Positions 25,440-33,413 are shown, numbered from the stretch's first letter. The stretch is DNA of 64,000 nt from Geodermatophilaceae bacterium URHA0031 (GCA_000620205.1 JHVP01000014.1:59352-123351), one strand, 5' to 3'. The notes: generated from the sequence alone by a model not told the origin. Numbers and translations are program-made.

Positions 25440-26996
25440 TCACTTCGCGTCGGCGAACCAGCCGCGCAGCATGGTGGCGACCTCGTCAGGGCGGTCGCTG
25501 ACCATCTCGGAGATCTCGCCGCGGACCTTCTCCCGCTGGGCCGCGGCCAGCTGGTGGGCCCGGTCGTCGAGGGCCGGGTCGCGGACGCTCTCGACCTGGA
25601 TCGGCTCGAAGTCCGCCTCCTCCTCCTCGAACTCCTCGTACTCCTCCCGGTTGCGCCGGGAGCGCAGCCAGACGACGAGCACCAGCAGCGCGATGCCGAG
25701 CGCGATGCCGCCGGTCTTGACCAGCGACCACATCTGCGCGCTCTTCTCGGCGGCCTGGGCGGCTTTCAGGTCGGCCGCGGCCTGCTGGGCCGCCGTCTGG
25801 TCGAAGGCCATCGAGGCGACCGTGATCGCGTCCCCGCGGGCGGTGTCCAGCCCGACGGCGTTGCTGACCAGGTTCTGCAGCTGCACCTGGTCGACCCCGC
25901 CGGCGGTCGCGCTGTCCATGGCGACCGAGACGGTGAGCCGGTCGACGGTGCCGACCGCGCCCTCCGTCGTCGTCACCGTCTTGCCGACGGCGTTGTTGGA
26001 GGTGGTCGAGGACTTGTCGTAGGTCGAGTCCCCGGTCCCGCCGGTGGTGGGGGTCTCCGCGCCCAGCACGCCACCGGTGGCGCCGTTGGTGCCGGTGTAG
26101 CCCTCGGTGGTGGTGCTCTCGGAGATCGGCGGGGTGCCCGCGGTGTAGTCGTAGGACTCGGCGGTGGTGTCGACCTTGTCGAAGTTGAGGTCCGCCCGCA
26201 CGGTGACGACGGCGTTGTTCGGGCCGGCGATCCGGTCCAGGATCTGCTGGGCGTTGGCGGCCAGGCGGGCCTCGTACTCCTGCTCGGCCTGGGCCTGCGC
26301 GTCCCCGGTGCCGGCGGTCGCGCCCTCGCCGGCCGCGGACAGCACCGCGCCGGTCTGGTCGGCCACGGTGACGTCGGCCGGGTCCATCTTCTCGATGCTG
26401 GAGGAGACCAGGTGGGTCACCGCCTGGATCTGCTCACCGGACAGCTTCGTGCCCGGCGCCAGGTCCAGCAGCACCGAGGCGGTCGGCTTGCCCTCGTCGG
26501 TGGCGAAGACCTCGTCCTTGGGCAGCGCGATGTGCACGACCGCCGCGGTGACGCCGTCCAGCGACTTGAGGGTGTTGGCCAGCTCGCCCTCCAGGGCGCG
26601 CTGGTAGGAGACCTGTTGCTGGAACTCGCTGGTGGTGATGCCCTGCTCGTCGAGCAGCGCGTAGCCGGACTCGTTGTCCGCCGGCAGGCCCAGGCCGCTC
26701 ATGGTCAGCCGCAGGCTGGAGACCTTGTCCTGGGCCACCATGATCGTCTGGCCGCCGTCGGCCAGGGTGTAGGCCACCCCTTCGGTGTTGAGCTCCTCGA
26801 CGATCGCCGAGGCGTCGGCCGAGGCCAGGTTGGAGAACAGCGGCGACAGCGTCGGCGCGGTGATCCAGCGGTAGAAGACGAAGCCGCCCAGCACCAGGCC
26901 GGCGACCAGCAGGCCGATGACGATCTTCTGGCCGATGCTGATCGTCTGCAGCAGCGAGCGGGCCTTGGCCAGCGGGCCGGCGAGGGCGGCAGGCAT
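25440..26996 (-). CDS. fliF: Flagellar MS-ring protein FliF
   Basis: A 518-residue protein with an N-terminal transmembrane helix at about 24-43, ring-building motifs (YRWITAPTLSPLFSNLASADASAIVEEL, VSYQRALEGELANTLKSLDGVTAAVVHIALPK), a long variable loop at about 280-345, a second helix near 430-447, an acidic cytoplasmic stretch and the C-terminal FliG-binding tail DEVATMLRGWFADAK. ATG shares one base with the fliE stop (TGATG). Confidence 0.97.
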   Translation of the reverse strand: MPAALAGPLAKARSLLQTISIGQKIVIGLLVAGLVLGGFVFYRWITAPTLSPLFSNLASADASAIVEELNTEGVAYTLADGGQTIMVAQDKVSSLRLTMSGLGLPADNESGYALLDEQGITTSEFQQQVSYQRALEGELANTLKSLDGVTAAVVHIALPKDEVFATDEGKPTASVLLDLAPGTKLSGEQIQAVTHLVSSSIEKMDPADVTVADQTGAVLSAAGEGATAGTGDAQAQAEQEYEARLAANAQQILDRIAGPNNAVVTVRADLNFDKVDTTAESYDYTAGTPPISESTTTEGYTGTNGATGGVLGAETPTTGGTGDSTYDKSSTTSNNAVGKTVTTTEGAVGTVDRLTVSVAMDSATAGGVDQVQLQNLVSNAVGLDTARGDAITVASMAFDQTAAQQAAADLKAAQAAEKSAQMWSLVKTGGIALGIALLVLVVWLRSRRNREEYEEFEEEEADFEPIQVESVRDPALDDRAHQLAAAQREKVRGEISEMVSDRPDEVATMLRGWFADAK

Positions 26997-27337
26997 CAGA
27001 CGTTCATCCTCATGATCTCAGTGAAGGCGGACACCGCCTGGTTCTTCAGCGTCACCACGGTGTCGGTCGCCAACTTCGCCTCGTTGCTGGCGATCATGTA
27101 GTCGGTGACGTCGTTGAGGTCGCCGGTGGCGGCCTGGGTGGCCAGCGCGTCGGTGGTCGAGTGCATCGCCTGCAGCTGGTCGACGGAGCCGGCCAGGATC
27201 GAGGCGAAGTCCGCGCCCGACGTCGACGCCGTCCCGGTGGTCGCCGCGGTGCCGGCGACGTCGCCGACCCCGGACAGCGCGCCGAGTCCTGGGATGCCGG
27301 ACATCGCAGAGGTGATGCCGCTGATCGGCGAGGTCAT
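26996..27337 (-). CDS. fliE: Flagellar hook-basal body adaptor FliE
   Basis: A 113-residue protein with a Gly/Ser/Thr-rich N-terminus and the FliE C-terminus DVTDYMIASNEAKLATDTVVTLKNQAVSAFTEIMRMNV. FliE links the MS ring to the rod. It starts 2 bp after the flgC stop. Confidence 0.95.
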   Translation of the reverse strand: MTSPISGITSAMSGIPGLGALSGVGDVAGTAATTGTASTSGADFASILAGSVDQLQAMHSTTDALATQAATGDLNDVTDYMIASNEAKLATDTVVTLKNQAVSAFTEIMRMNV

Positions 27338-27339
27338 GG

Positions 27340-27744
27340 TCAGCCCTTCCCGAGCTGGAGCGCCGCGCGGTAGGCGTCGGTGGCGCGGTCGATGGAGGAC
27401 AGGTTCGCCTGGTAGCTCCGTTGGGCCTGGATCAACTGGGTCATCTGGTCGCCCATGTCGATGTCGGGGTAGCGGACGTAGCCGTCGGCGTCGGCGAGGG
27501 CGTTGTCCGGCTCGTAGACCACCCGGCCCTCGGCGCTGCCGAACTGCGCACCGGCCACCTGGACACCGCCCTGGCCGGAGCCGTAGTCGGCGGCCTGGAC
27601 GACGATCATCCGTTCCTGGAAGGCGGTCTGGTCGGTGGAGGTGGCGGTGTTGATGTTCGCCAGGTTGTCCGAGACGGCGTCCATCCACTTGCGGTTGGCG
27701 TAGAGGCCGGACCCGGAGATCCGCAGCACGTCGAAGGTGGACAC
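27340..27744 (-). CDS. flgC: Flagellar proximal rod protein FlgC
   Basis: A 134-residue protein with FDVLRISGSGLYANRKWMDAVSDNLANINT at the N-terminus and VRYPDIDMGDQMTQLIQAQRSYQANLSSIDRATDAYRAAL at the C-terminus, the rod-protein signatures. GTG start one base after the flgB stop. Confidence 0.96.
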   Translation of the reverse strand: MSTFDVLRISGSGLYANRKWMDAVSDNLANINTATSTDQTAFQERMIVVQAADYGSGQGGVQVAGAQFGSAEGRVVYEPDNALADADGYVRYPDIDMGDQMTQLIQAQRSYQANLSSIDRATDAYRAALQLGKG

Positions 27745-27745
27745 G

Positions 27746-28093
27746 TCAGGACGTCCTCAGCGCCGAGCGCAGCAGGCTGTACTTGCCGTCCAGCGCGTTG
27801 AGGGCCAGCTGGTAGCGCAGGCCGGTCTCGGTGGCGATCGTCGTCTCGGTGTCGAGGTTGACGTTGTTGCCGTTGGTGTTGGTCGGGTCCATCGACTGGG
27901 CGACCGGGCTCTGCGTGACGGTCGGCGTCTGCCCGTTGGCCAGCTCGTCGCGAAGCGTCGACTCGAAGCTGACGCGGGAGGCGAGGAAGCCCGGGGTGTC
28001 GACGTTGGCGATGTTGTCGGCGGTCACGTCGGCCCGCTGCTGCAGCCCGGTCAGGGCGGCGTGCAGCGCGGTCATGGTCGTGTCGGTGATCAC
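27746..28093 (-). CDS. flgB: Flagellar proximal rod protein FlgB
   Basis: A 115-residue protein with LTGLQQRADVTADNIANVDTPGFLASRVSFE and a C-terminal helix ending YQLALNALDGKYSLLRSALR. GTG at 28093; an in-frame ATG six codons in is an alternative. It is the first gene of the long minus-strand flagellar operon, with a sigma-28-like promoter about 130 bp upstream. Confidence 0.94.
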   Translation of the reverse strand: MITDTTMTALHAALTGLQQRADVTADNIANVDTPGFLASRVSFESTLRDELANGQTPTVTQSPVAQSMDPTNTNGNNVNLDTETTIATETGLRYQLALNALDGKYSLLRSALRTS

Positions 28094-28148
28094 CGGGCGC
28101 TCATGGGGGAGCGACGGAGCACGGAGTACCTCCGGGTACGGCGGGACG

Positions 28149-28173
28149 CACCCGCAGGAGGTGCCTGCGGGTG
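28149..28173 (-). other. Hairpin in the flgB leader
   Basis: Arms 28149-28158 and 28164-28173 pair over 10 bp around a 5-nt loop, within the predicted flgB 5' leader. Role unknown; possible leader regulation or stability. Confidence 0.45.
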
Positions 28174-28219
28174 GGGGTCCGCCGATCCGTGGCGGGGTGG
28201 TGCACTCCGTGCCCTCAGG

Positions 28220-28247
28220 TCATCGGCAGTCCGGGAGGGGATCGTGA
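28220..28247 (-). promoter_or_regulatory. Sigma-28/FliA-type promoter of the flgB operon
   Basis: On the minus strand TCAC (28247-28244), a 16-bp spacer and GCCGATGA (28227-28220) fit the WhiG/FliA consensus TAAA-N15/16-GCCGATAA. It lies just downstream of the terminator of the preceding operon and about 120 bp before flgB. Confidence 0.6.
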
Positions 28248-28288
28248 CCGGCTGGGATCCGCATCTGCTCGTCGGTGACGAAACGCGG

Positions 28289-28328
28289 CCGTCCCCGGGT
28301 CGAAGCGACGGCTTCGACCCGGGGACGG
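28289..28328 (-). terminator. Terminator of the fliD-fliS operon
   Basis: Arms 28289-28306 and 28311-28328 are a perfect 18-bp stem with loop GACG. On the minus strand the stem is followed by GCGTTTCGTC, a weak T-tract. It lies 70 bp after the last gene of the operon. Confidence 0.75.
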
Positions 28329-28398
28329 AAGAGGGCTGTTCGGCCCGGTTCAGGGCCCGCGCTGAGCGTGCGAAGCGAGGGGGGAACGGGGTCCTCTC

Positions 28399-28782
28399 TC
28401 ACATGGCGCGGTCGACGTAGGAGGCGACCGGGCGGGTGGGGGCGTAGGACATCCGGGCGGCGACGTTGCGCTGCTTGTGGGACTGGGTGATCCGCTCGAC
28501 GAGCTGCTCGGCCACGGCCAGCTGGTGCTGCAGCAGCCGCGCGGCGCGCTCCCGGAGGTCGTCGGGCAGCGGGCCGAGGTTGCTGGGCGGGATCCAGTCG
28601 GTGCTCCGCCGGCCCCAGGCCGCGATCTCGTCGGCCCGGTTGCGGGCCAGGGTCGCCTCCGCCTCGTACACGTCGCCCTCGAGGGCGTCGAGCACGGCCG
28701 GCCAGGTGCGCGCCTGCTCCACCAGGGCCGGGAAGTCGCCCGCCCGTCGGGAGACGTCGCGGCCGGCGGCGCCGCCGCTCAT
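28399..28782 (-). CDS. Small helical protein in the FliT position
   Basis: A 127-residue protein, largely helical (FPALVEQARTWPAVLDALEGDVYEAEATLARNRAD, LRERAARLLQHQLAVAEQLVERITQSHKQRNVAARMSY). ATG overlaps the fliS stop by 4 bp. FliT, the chaperone of the cap protein FliD, usually follows fliS, and size and helicity fit, but I see no diagnostic FliT motif. The call rests on position. Confidence 0.6.
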   Translation of the reverse strand: MSGGAAGRDVSRRAGDFPALVEQARTWPAVLDALEGDVYEAEATLARNRADEIAAWGRRSTDWIPPSNLGPLPDDLRERAARLLQHQLAVAEQLVERITQSHKQRNVAARMSYAPTRPVASYVDRAM

Positions 28783-29165
28783 GCCGGACTCGTGGCGAGG
28801 GAGGCAGCGGCCTCCGCCCAGGCGTCGCGCAGCGGCTCGACGATGGCGCGGCAGTCCGCGATCCGGCGCAGGTCGCCCTTCGTGTTGGCCCGGATGAGCT
28901 CCGACAGCAGCCACGCGTACAGCGCGGAGAGCCGCGGTCCGCCGTCCCAGATGTCGACCTTCAGGCTGGCCTGCAGCTCCAGGATGATCTCCTGCGCGTG
29001 CTGCAGCTGTGCGCTCGCCATCTCCCGGTCACCGACGGCCATGGCGGTCTCGCCGCGCTCGAGGTCCAGCGCGAGCCGGTCGTAGAGCATGACCAGCAGC
29101 TGGTGCGGCGAGGCGGTGGCGATCGAGTTGCCCAGGTAGCGGGCGCGGAGGGAAGCGGCACTCAT
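28779..29165 (-). CDS. fliS: Flagellin export chaperone FliS
   Basis: A 128-residue helical protein with ARYLGNSIATASPHQLLVMLYDRLALDLERGE, the FliS signature, and the C-terminal pattern LYAWLLSELIRANTKGDLRRIADCRAIVEPLRDAWAE. It keeps FliC unfolded for export. It begins 35 bp after the fliD stop, so it is cotranscribed with fliD. Confidence 0.95.
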   Translation of the reverse strand: MSAASLRARYLGNSIATASPHQLLVMLYDRLALDLERGETAMAVGDREMASAQLQHAQEIILELQASLKVDIWDGGPRLSALYAWLLSELIRANTKGDLRRIADCRAIVEPLRDAWAEAAASLATSPA

Positions 29166-29200
29166 CGGTGGTTCTCCAGAGGTCGGTGCGGCGGAGGATG

Positions 29201-30637
29201 TCAGGAGTCGGAGCTGGACCAGGACGGCAGCGACTTGAGCTGGGACGTCAGCCAGGTCGACTGGTTCTGCAGCGTCCCCAGGGCGGTCTCCATGGCGTTG
29301 AACTGCGCCGTCAGGGAGTCCTTGCGTGACGCCAGCCGCAGTTCCCAGGCGTCGATCTGCTTCTGGATGTCCTTGCTGCGGGTGTCCTGGCTGTTCGCCA
29401 GGGTCGTGATCATCCCGGTGGCGGAGTCACTGGCCTGTTCGGCGAGCACGGACAACCGGGCCGCCATCCCGTCGACGGCGATCGTGTCGTCCGGGGTGTG
29501 GTCGATGGTGTCCTTGCCCGGCGCGGTGCTCCCACCCACGATCTTCTGCATCAGCGTCGGGTCCGCGGCCAGTGCGGTGGCGAACTTGGCGGAGTCGAAC
29601 GTGATCGAGCCGTCCCGCTCGAGCTTGATCCCGGCCTGGATGGGTGCGCTGCCGCCGACCGCGCTGGAGACCTGCGTCCGGATCTGGGTGGCCAGGTTGG
29701 TCATCGTCCAGTTGCCCTTCAGCGCGGCGTCGCTGCCCTCACTGCTGTCGGTGAACGACGAGATGGTGCTGAGCGCGGTGTTGGCCGCGTCGATCATCGT
29801 CTTGACCTTGGCGGTCGCCGCGCTGGTATCGGTGGCCACTGTGAGGGTGGTGGCGGCACCGCCGGCCGGGGTGGCCGCCGAGACGGTCACCGACACGCCG
29901 GTGAGCAACTCGTTGAAGGTGTTGGACGAGGAGGTGATCGTCCCGGCGCCGGCCAGGCTCAGCTGGGCGTCCAGCGGGTCGGTGGTCGAGGTGAACCCGG
30001 TACCGGGAGCGGTGGCAGCGGTGGGGTCGGTGTCGGTCGGCCCCAGGAGCTTGAAGGCGCCTGCCGTGCCGGTGGTGGTGCTGCTGATCTGCAGCTTGAA
30101 GCCGGCGTCGGTCTTCACGACCGTGGCGGAGAGGCTGGCGCCGCTCTTGCTGATTGCCGCAGCAGCGTCGTTGAGGCTCGCGTTCGGGCCCAGAGTGATC
30201 TTGATCGTCTTCCCGCCTTGCACCACCGACAGCGGGAAGCTGGGCAGGGCGGTCGAGCCGGGGGCGGCCTGCATCGGGCCGGTGGCCGTGGACCATGCAC
30301 CACCGCTGATCGAGACCTGGGCGGCGGCCAGGCGGTCGACGGTGAAGCTGAGACTGGCGCCGGGGACGGCGGTCGCACTCGCGGTGGCGGCGGCCGTCGT
30401 GCTGCTCGTGGAGGCCTTGCGGGCAGAGGTGATCCCAGCGCCGGTGAGCGCCTGAGCGGCGGAGGACAGCGAGGCGAGTGCGGTGTTGATCTGCCGGTAG
30501 GCCTTGGCGTCGTCCTTGACGTTCGCCAGCTGGTTCTTCAACAGGGTCTGCGGCTGTGCCTCGATCTGCATCAGCTGGGTGATCATCGTGGTGTAGTCGA
30601 TGCCGGAGGACAGCCCGGTGCCCGTGCTGATGCCCAT
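29201..30637 (-). CDS. fliD: Flagellar filament capping protein FliD
   Basis: A 478-residue protein with the FliD N-terminus STGTGLSSGIDYTTMITQLMQIEAQPQTLLKNQL and the C-terminal coiled coil DIQKQIDAWELRLASRKDSLTAQFNAMETALGTLQNQSTWLTSQL. The middle Thr/Ala-rich region forms the cap leg and plate domains. ATG 30637 has AGGAGA 8 bases upstream. Preceded by a sigma-28-type promoter. Confidence 0.97.
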   Translation of the reverse strand: MGISTGTGLSSGIDYTTMITQLMQIEAQPQTLLKNQLANVKDDAKAYRQINTALASLSSAAQALTGAGITSARKASTSSTTAAATASATAVPGASLSFTVDRLAAAQVSISGGAWSTATGPMQAAPGSTALPSFPLSVVQGGKTIKITLGPNASLNDAAAAISKSGASLSATVVKTDAGFKLQISSTTTGTAGAFKLLGPTDTDPTAATAPGTGFTSTTDPLDAQLSLAGAGTITSSSNTFNELLTGVSVTVSAATPAGGAATTLTVATDTSAATAKVKTMIDAANTALSTISSFTDSSEGSDAALKGNWTMTNLATQIRTQVSSAVGGSAPIQAGIKLERDGSITFDSAKFATALAADPTLMQKIVGGSTAPGKDTIDHTPDDTIAVDGMAARLSVLAEQASDSATGMITTLANSQDTRSKDIQKQIDAWELRLASRKDSLTAQFNAMETALGTLQNQSTWLTSQLKSLPSWSSSDS

Positions 30638-30716
30638 GCGTGGTTCTCCTCTGCCGTTGACGTCGTGCTCTGCCGGGCAGGGAGCGGGGCCCCCGCGCAG
30701 CAGGCGCGCCCTCTTG

Positions 30717-30744
30717 GGATCGGCGCAGTGCGGTCCGTCCTTGA
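30717..30744 (-). promoter_or_regulatory. Sigma-28/FliA-type promoter of fliD
   Basis: On the minus strand GTCAAGGAC with TCAA at 30744-30741, a 16-bp spacer, and GCCGATCC at 30724-30717. Predicted leader about 70 nt. The -35 surroundings TCAAGGA match those of fliC. Confidence 0.7.
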
Positions 30745-30821
30745 CCCGAACCGTCGAAGTTCGACCGTCCGCTCACTCCGGTGGGTCAGGCCAGCCGTCC
30801 CAGGCAGGGGCCGGGACGCCA

Positions 30822-30853
30822 CTGAGGGGGGAGGCCGAGGCCTCCCCCCTCAG
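30822..30853 (-). terminator. Terminator of fliC
   Basis: Arms 30822-30835 and 30840-30853 form a perfect 14-bp GC stem with a 4-nt loop, starting 38 bp after the fliC stop. No T-run. Confidence 0.75.
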
Positions 30854-30890
30854 CAGGTGGGACGGGTGGTGCGGGGTGGAGCTAGGTCGA

Positions 30891-32156
30891 TCAGCCCAGC
30901 AGCTTGAGGATGCTCTGCGTGGACTGGTTGGCCTGGGCCAGCATGGAGGTGCCGGCCTGGGTCAGGACCTGGGCGCGGGTGAACTTGGACATCTCGGACG
31001 CCATGTCCGTGTCGCGGATCCGCGAGTTCGAGGCAGTGGTGTTCTCGATGGCCACGTTCAGGTTGTTGATGGTGTGCTCGAACCGGTTCTGGATGGCACC
31101 CAGGTCGGCACGGACACCGGACACGGTCTTGATGGCCGCGTCGATCGCGTTGATCGCGGCCGACGCGCCCGTCTGTGCCGTGAACTTGGGCGACGCGATG
31201 GCGACCTGGTCGGTCGCCGTTCCGAGCGCATTGCCGCCGGTGGTCGACACCCCGGCGATGGCGGGCTCCGTCGAGCTGACCTCGAAGGTCAGAGCGCCAG
31301 CAGCGGCCGTGAAGGCATCCGTCTGCAGTCCAAGCGACTTGCGGGCCGCCAGGTTGAGCGCGGCCAGGGCCGTATCGCCGTCGGTGGCCCCCGAGTAGTC
31401 GACCGTCGACAGGTCGAAGGTCTTCCCGCCGAAGCTGATGCTGCCGGTCAGGCCCGTGAACGCTGCCTTGTCGGCCGTGAAGTCATCGGTACCGGCAGTA
31501 CCCGCGCTGTGGAACACGAGGGTACCGGCAGCCGAGTCACTCGCATCGGAGGCGGTGACCGTGCCGACCGCCGTCCCGCTGGTGGCGGCTGCGTACGTAC
31601 CACCGGCAGCGGTGACGTCCACCGCGGCGATGCCGAGACCCACGGCGTCCAGGCCCTGGTTCGTCGGGGTCTTGATCGCCACGCTGATCGTCTCGCCGGC
31701 GTTGGCGCCCACCTGGAAGGCCCTGTTGTAGCTGCCGTCCAGGAGCTTGGTGCCGTTGAAGGTCGTGGTGTCGGCGATCCGGGTCAGCTCGGACTTGAGC
31801 TGGCCCATCTCCTTCTGGATGCTGACCTTGGCGTCGGTGTTCAGGCCACCGTCGTTGGCGGCCTGGACCGACAGGTCACGCATGCGCTGCAGGATCGAGG
31901 TGGTCTCGTTCAGCGCACCTTCCGCCGTCTGGGTGACGCTGGTGCCGTCCTGGGTGTTGCGGACAGCCTGGGTCAGGCCACCGATCTGCGACTTCAGGCC
32001 CTCGGAGATCGCCAGGCCGGCGGCGTCGTCGGCCGCGCGGTTGATCCGGAAGCCGGAGGAGAGGCGCTCCAGGGACTTGCTCATCGAGTCGTTGGTCGAC
32101 GACAGGTTGCGATAGGCGTTCATCGCCGAGATGTTGGTGTTGACGCTCATGCCCAT
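30891..32156 (-). CDS. fliC: Flagellin
   Basis: A 421-residue flagellin. The N-terminal D0/D1 region is SVNTNISAMNAYRNLSSTNDSMSKSLERLSSGFRINRAADDAAGLAISE and the C-terminal one ends IENTTASNSRIRDTDMASEMSKFTRAQVLTQAGTSMLAQANQSTQSILKLLG. Residues about 170-330 are the variable, surface-exposed part. ATG 32156 has GGAGGA 6 bases upstream; MSVN at 32150 is an alternative. Single flagellin gene in the window, transcribed alone from a sigma-28-type promoter and ended by a strong terminator. Its leader holds two GGA-loop hairpins that resemble CsrA sites. Confidence 0.98.
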   Translation of the reverse strand: MGMSVNTNISAMNAYRNLSSTNDSMSKSLERLSSGFRINRAADDAAGLAISEGLKSQIGGLTQAVRNTQDGTSVTQTAEGALNETTSILQRMRDLSVQAANDGGLNTDAKVSIQKEMGQLKSELTRIADTTTFNGTKLLDGSYNRAFQVGANAGETISVAIKTPTNQGLDAVGLGIAAVDVTAAGGTYAAATSGTAVGTVTASDASDSAAGTLVFHSAGTAGTDDFTADKAAFTGLTGSISFGGKTFDLSTVDYSGATDGDTALAALNLAARKSLGLQTDAFTAAAGALTFEVSSTEPAIAGVSTTGGNALGTATDQVAIASPKFTAQTGASAAINAIDAAIKTVSGVRADLGAIQNRFEHTINNLNVAIENTTASNSRIRDTDMASEMSKFTRAQVLTQAGTSMLAQANQSTQSILKLLG

Positions 32157-32160
32157 GGTG

Positions 32161-32173
32161 TTCCTCCGTGGAA
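32161..32173 (-). promoter_or_regulatory. Possible CsrA site covering the fliC ribosome-binding site
   Basis: The minus-strand RNA reads TTCC-ACGGA-GGAA: a 4-bp stem exposing GGA in the loop, with ACGGAGG also being the Shine-Dalgarno sequence. This matches the CsrA consensus ANGGA in a hairpin loop. Confidence 0.45.
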
Positions 32174-32191
32174 TCGGGGCTGTCGGGGGGA

Positions 32192-32213
32192 CCCGCTGCA
32201 TCCGTGCTGCGGG
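32192..32213 (-). promoter_or_regulatory. Possible upstream CsrA site in the fliC leader
   Basis: The minus-strand RNA can fold as CCCGC-A-GCA-CGGA-TGC-A-GCGGG, giving a 3-bp plus 5-bp stem with an A-A mismatch and CGGA as tetraloop, i.e. ACGGAT displayed at the tip. It would begin within about 10 nt of the predicted transcript start. Confidence 0.45.
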
Positions 32214-32227
32214 GTGTGACAGATGTG

Positions 32228-32255
32228 GTTACGGCTGCCGGCGAGGGTTCCTTGA
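32228..32255 (-). promoter_or_regulatory. Sigma-28/FliA-type promoter of fliC
   Basis: On the minus strand CTCAAGGAA with TCAA at 32255-32252, a 16-bp spacer, and GCCGTAAC at 32235-32228. Close to the WhiG/FliA consensus. It lies between the fliA stop and fliC, giving a leader of about 65 nt. Confidence 0.7.
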
Positions 32256-32288
32256 GCCGAACGGGAGAACTTTCTCGGACCAGCTCCC

Positions 32289-33260
32289 TCAAGCGGGCTG
32301 GCCCGCCCCCTGGGACGTCGTCGGTGTCGGGAGCTGCCAGGCCGGGCGGCGGTGGGCCCGTTGGGCGGGCACCCGCACGGCCGGTGGAGGAGTGGCCGTT
32401 CGCGCGGCCGTCTGCTGGGCGACCACCCGGTCGACGTAGGCCCGCTGCTGGTTGCGCGCGCGGACGCCACCGTCGGCACTCACCGGCTTCCCGTCCCAGA
32501 TCTCGCTCATCGCCGCGTGCAGCAGGGTCAGCGCGCGGGCGCGCATCTGCGACACCCGGGAGAGGGTGACGCCGAAGCTGTCGGCGATGTCGGTCAGGGA
32601 CTCATCGCCGAAGAAGTTGCGCTCGACGACCTCGTCGAGGCGGTCCGGCAGCGCCGCGATCGCCTCCTGCAGGTGCCGGGCCCGCTCGCCGCGCAGCAGC
32701 GCCCGCTCGGGGGAGTCGCCGGTGGCCGGCAGGTCCAGCGACCCGCCTTCGGTCCCGGTCTCGGCGTCGATGCTGACCATCACGGCCCGGTGGACGTCGA
32801 CCTGCAGCGTGTCCAGCTCGCTGCGCGGCACCCCCAGGGTCTCGGCAAGCTCCTCCCGGGTCGGCGGGCGGCCCAGCCGGATGGTGAGGGCGTCCGCTGC
32901 GGCGTCCGTGCGGCGGGCCGCGGCCCGCACCGAGCGGCTGGCCCAGTCACCGGACCGGAGTTCGTCCAGGACGGCGCCCTGCAGGCGAGGGAGGGCGTAG
33001 GTGGAGAACGTCGCGCCGGCGCTCGGGTCGAAGCGCCGGGCCACCTCCACCAGGGCCACGTGCGCGCAGGAGAGCAGGTCGTCCCTGCTGACGTGGCTGG
33101 GCAGCGAGATCCGCGAGGCCACCGCGTTCACGGCGAACTGGGCCAACGGCAGGTGCGTGGTCACCAGCGCGTCGACGTCAGAGGGCGGGCGCTCGTCAAC
33201 GGGGGTGCGGACTGGGCTCACGTCAGTCTTCTCGGCGGGATCCGCCCGGTTCGAGACCAT
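32289..33260 (-). CDS. fliA: FliA/WhiG family RNA polymerase sigma factor
   Basis: A 323-residue sigma-70 family protein without region 1. Region 2 is ISLPSHVSRDDLLSCAHVALVEVARRFDPSAGATFSTYALPRLQGAVLDELRSGDWASRSVRAAAR, region 3 GRPPTREELAETLGVPRSELDTL, region 4 LPDRLDEVVERNFFGDESLTDIADSFGVTLSRVSQMRARAL, closest in style to FliA/WhiG. A 70-residue basic, Gln/Pro-rich tail after region 4 is unusual. ATG 33260 is used; GTG 33221 with GAGAAG upstream is an alternative. Very likely reads the TCAA-N16-GCCG promoters nearby. No anti-sigma FlgM was recognised beside it. Confidence 0.9.
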   Translation of the reverse strand: MVSNRADPAEKTDVSPVRTPVDERPPSDVDALVTTHLPLAQFAVNAVASRISLPSHVSRDDLLSCAHVALVEVARRFDPSAGATFSTYALPRLQGAVLDELRSGDWASRSVRAAARRTDAAADALTIRLGRPPTREELAETLGVPRSELDTLQVDVHRAVMVSIDAETGTEGGSLDLPATGDSPERALLRGERARHLQEAIAALPDRLDEVVERNFFGDESLTDIADSFGVTLSRVSQMRARALTLLHAAMSEIWDGKPVSADGGVRARNQQRAYVDRVVAQQTAARTATPPPAVRVPAQRAHRRPAWQLPTPTTSQGAGQPA

Positions 33261-33294
33261 TCCTGGGCGAATTGTGTGCGGCCGCCTGATCAGC

Positions 33295-33322
33295 ACATCG
33301 TCCCCGGCCGATCTCGGCTTGA
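33295..33322 (-). promoter_or_regulatory. Possible sigma-28-type promoter of fliA
   Basis: On the minus strand TCAA (33322-33319), 16-bp spacer, GACGATGT (33302-33295): one mismatch in the GCCGAT core. It would allow fliA autoregulation. Its -35 is the complement of the TTGA used by the divergent candidate for flgN. Confidence 0.4.
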
Positions 33323-33346
33323 CCGACCGGGGGGAGGTGCCGATGG
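33319..33346 (+). promoter_or_regulatory. Possible sigma-28-type promoter of flgN-flgK-flgL
   Basis: TTGA (33319-33322), 16-bp spacer, GCCGATGG (33339-33346), about 65 bp before flgN. The -10-like part is good and the -35-like part only fair. Confidence 0.4.
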
Positions 33347-33413
33347 GTCCATCGACGAGCACCCGCCGACCGGTGGGGAGCTGCGAGTGCAGACGACGAG
33401 GGAGGGGCCGGGT

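Noticed and set aside
33279..33314. Alternative sigma-28 box TCAG...GCCGATCT toward flgN
   Set aside because: The spacer is only 13 bp; the TTGA-N16-GCCGATGG candidate fits better.
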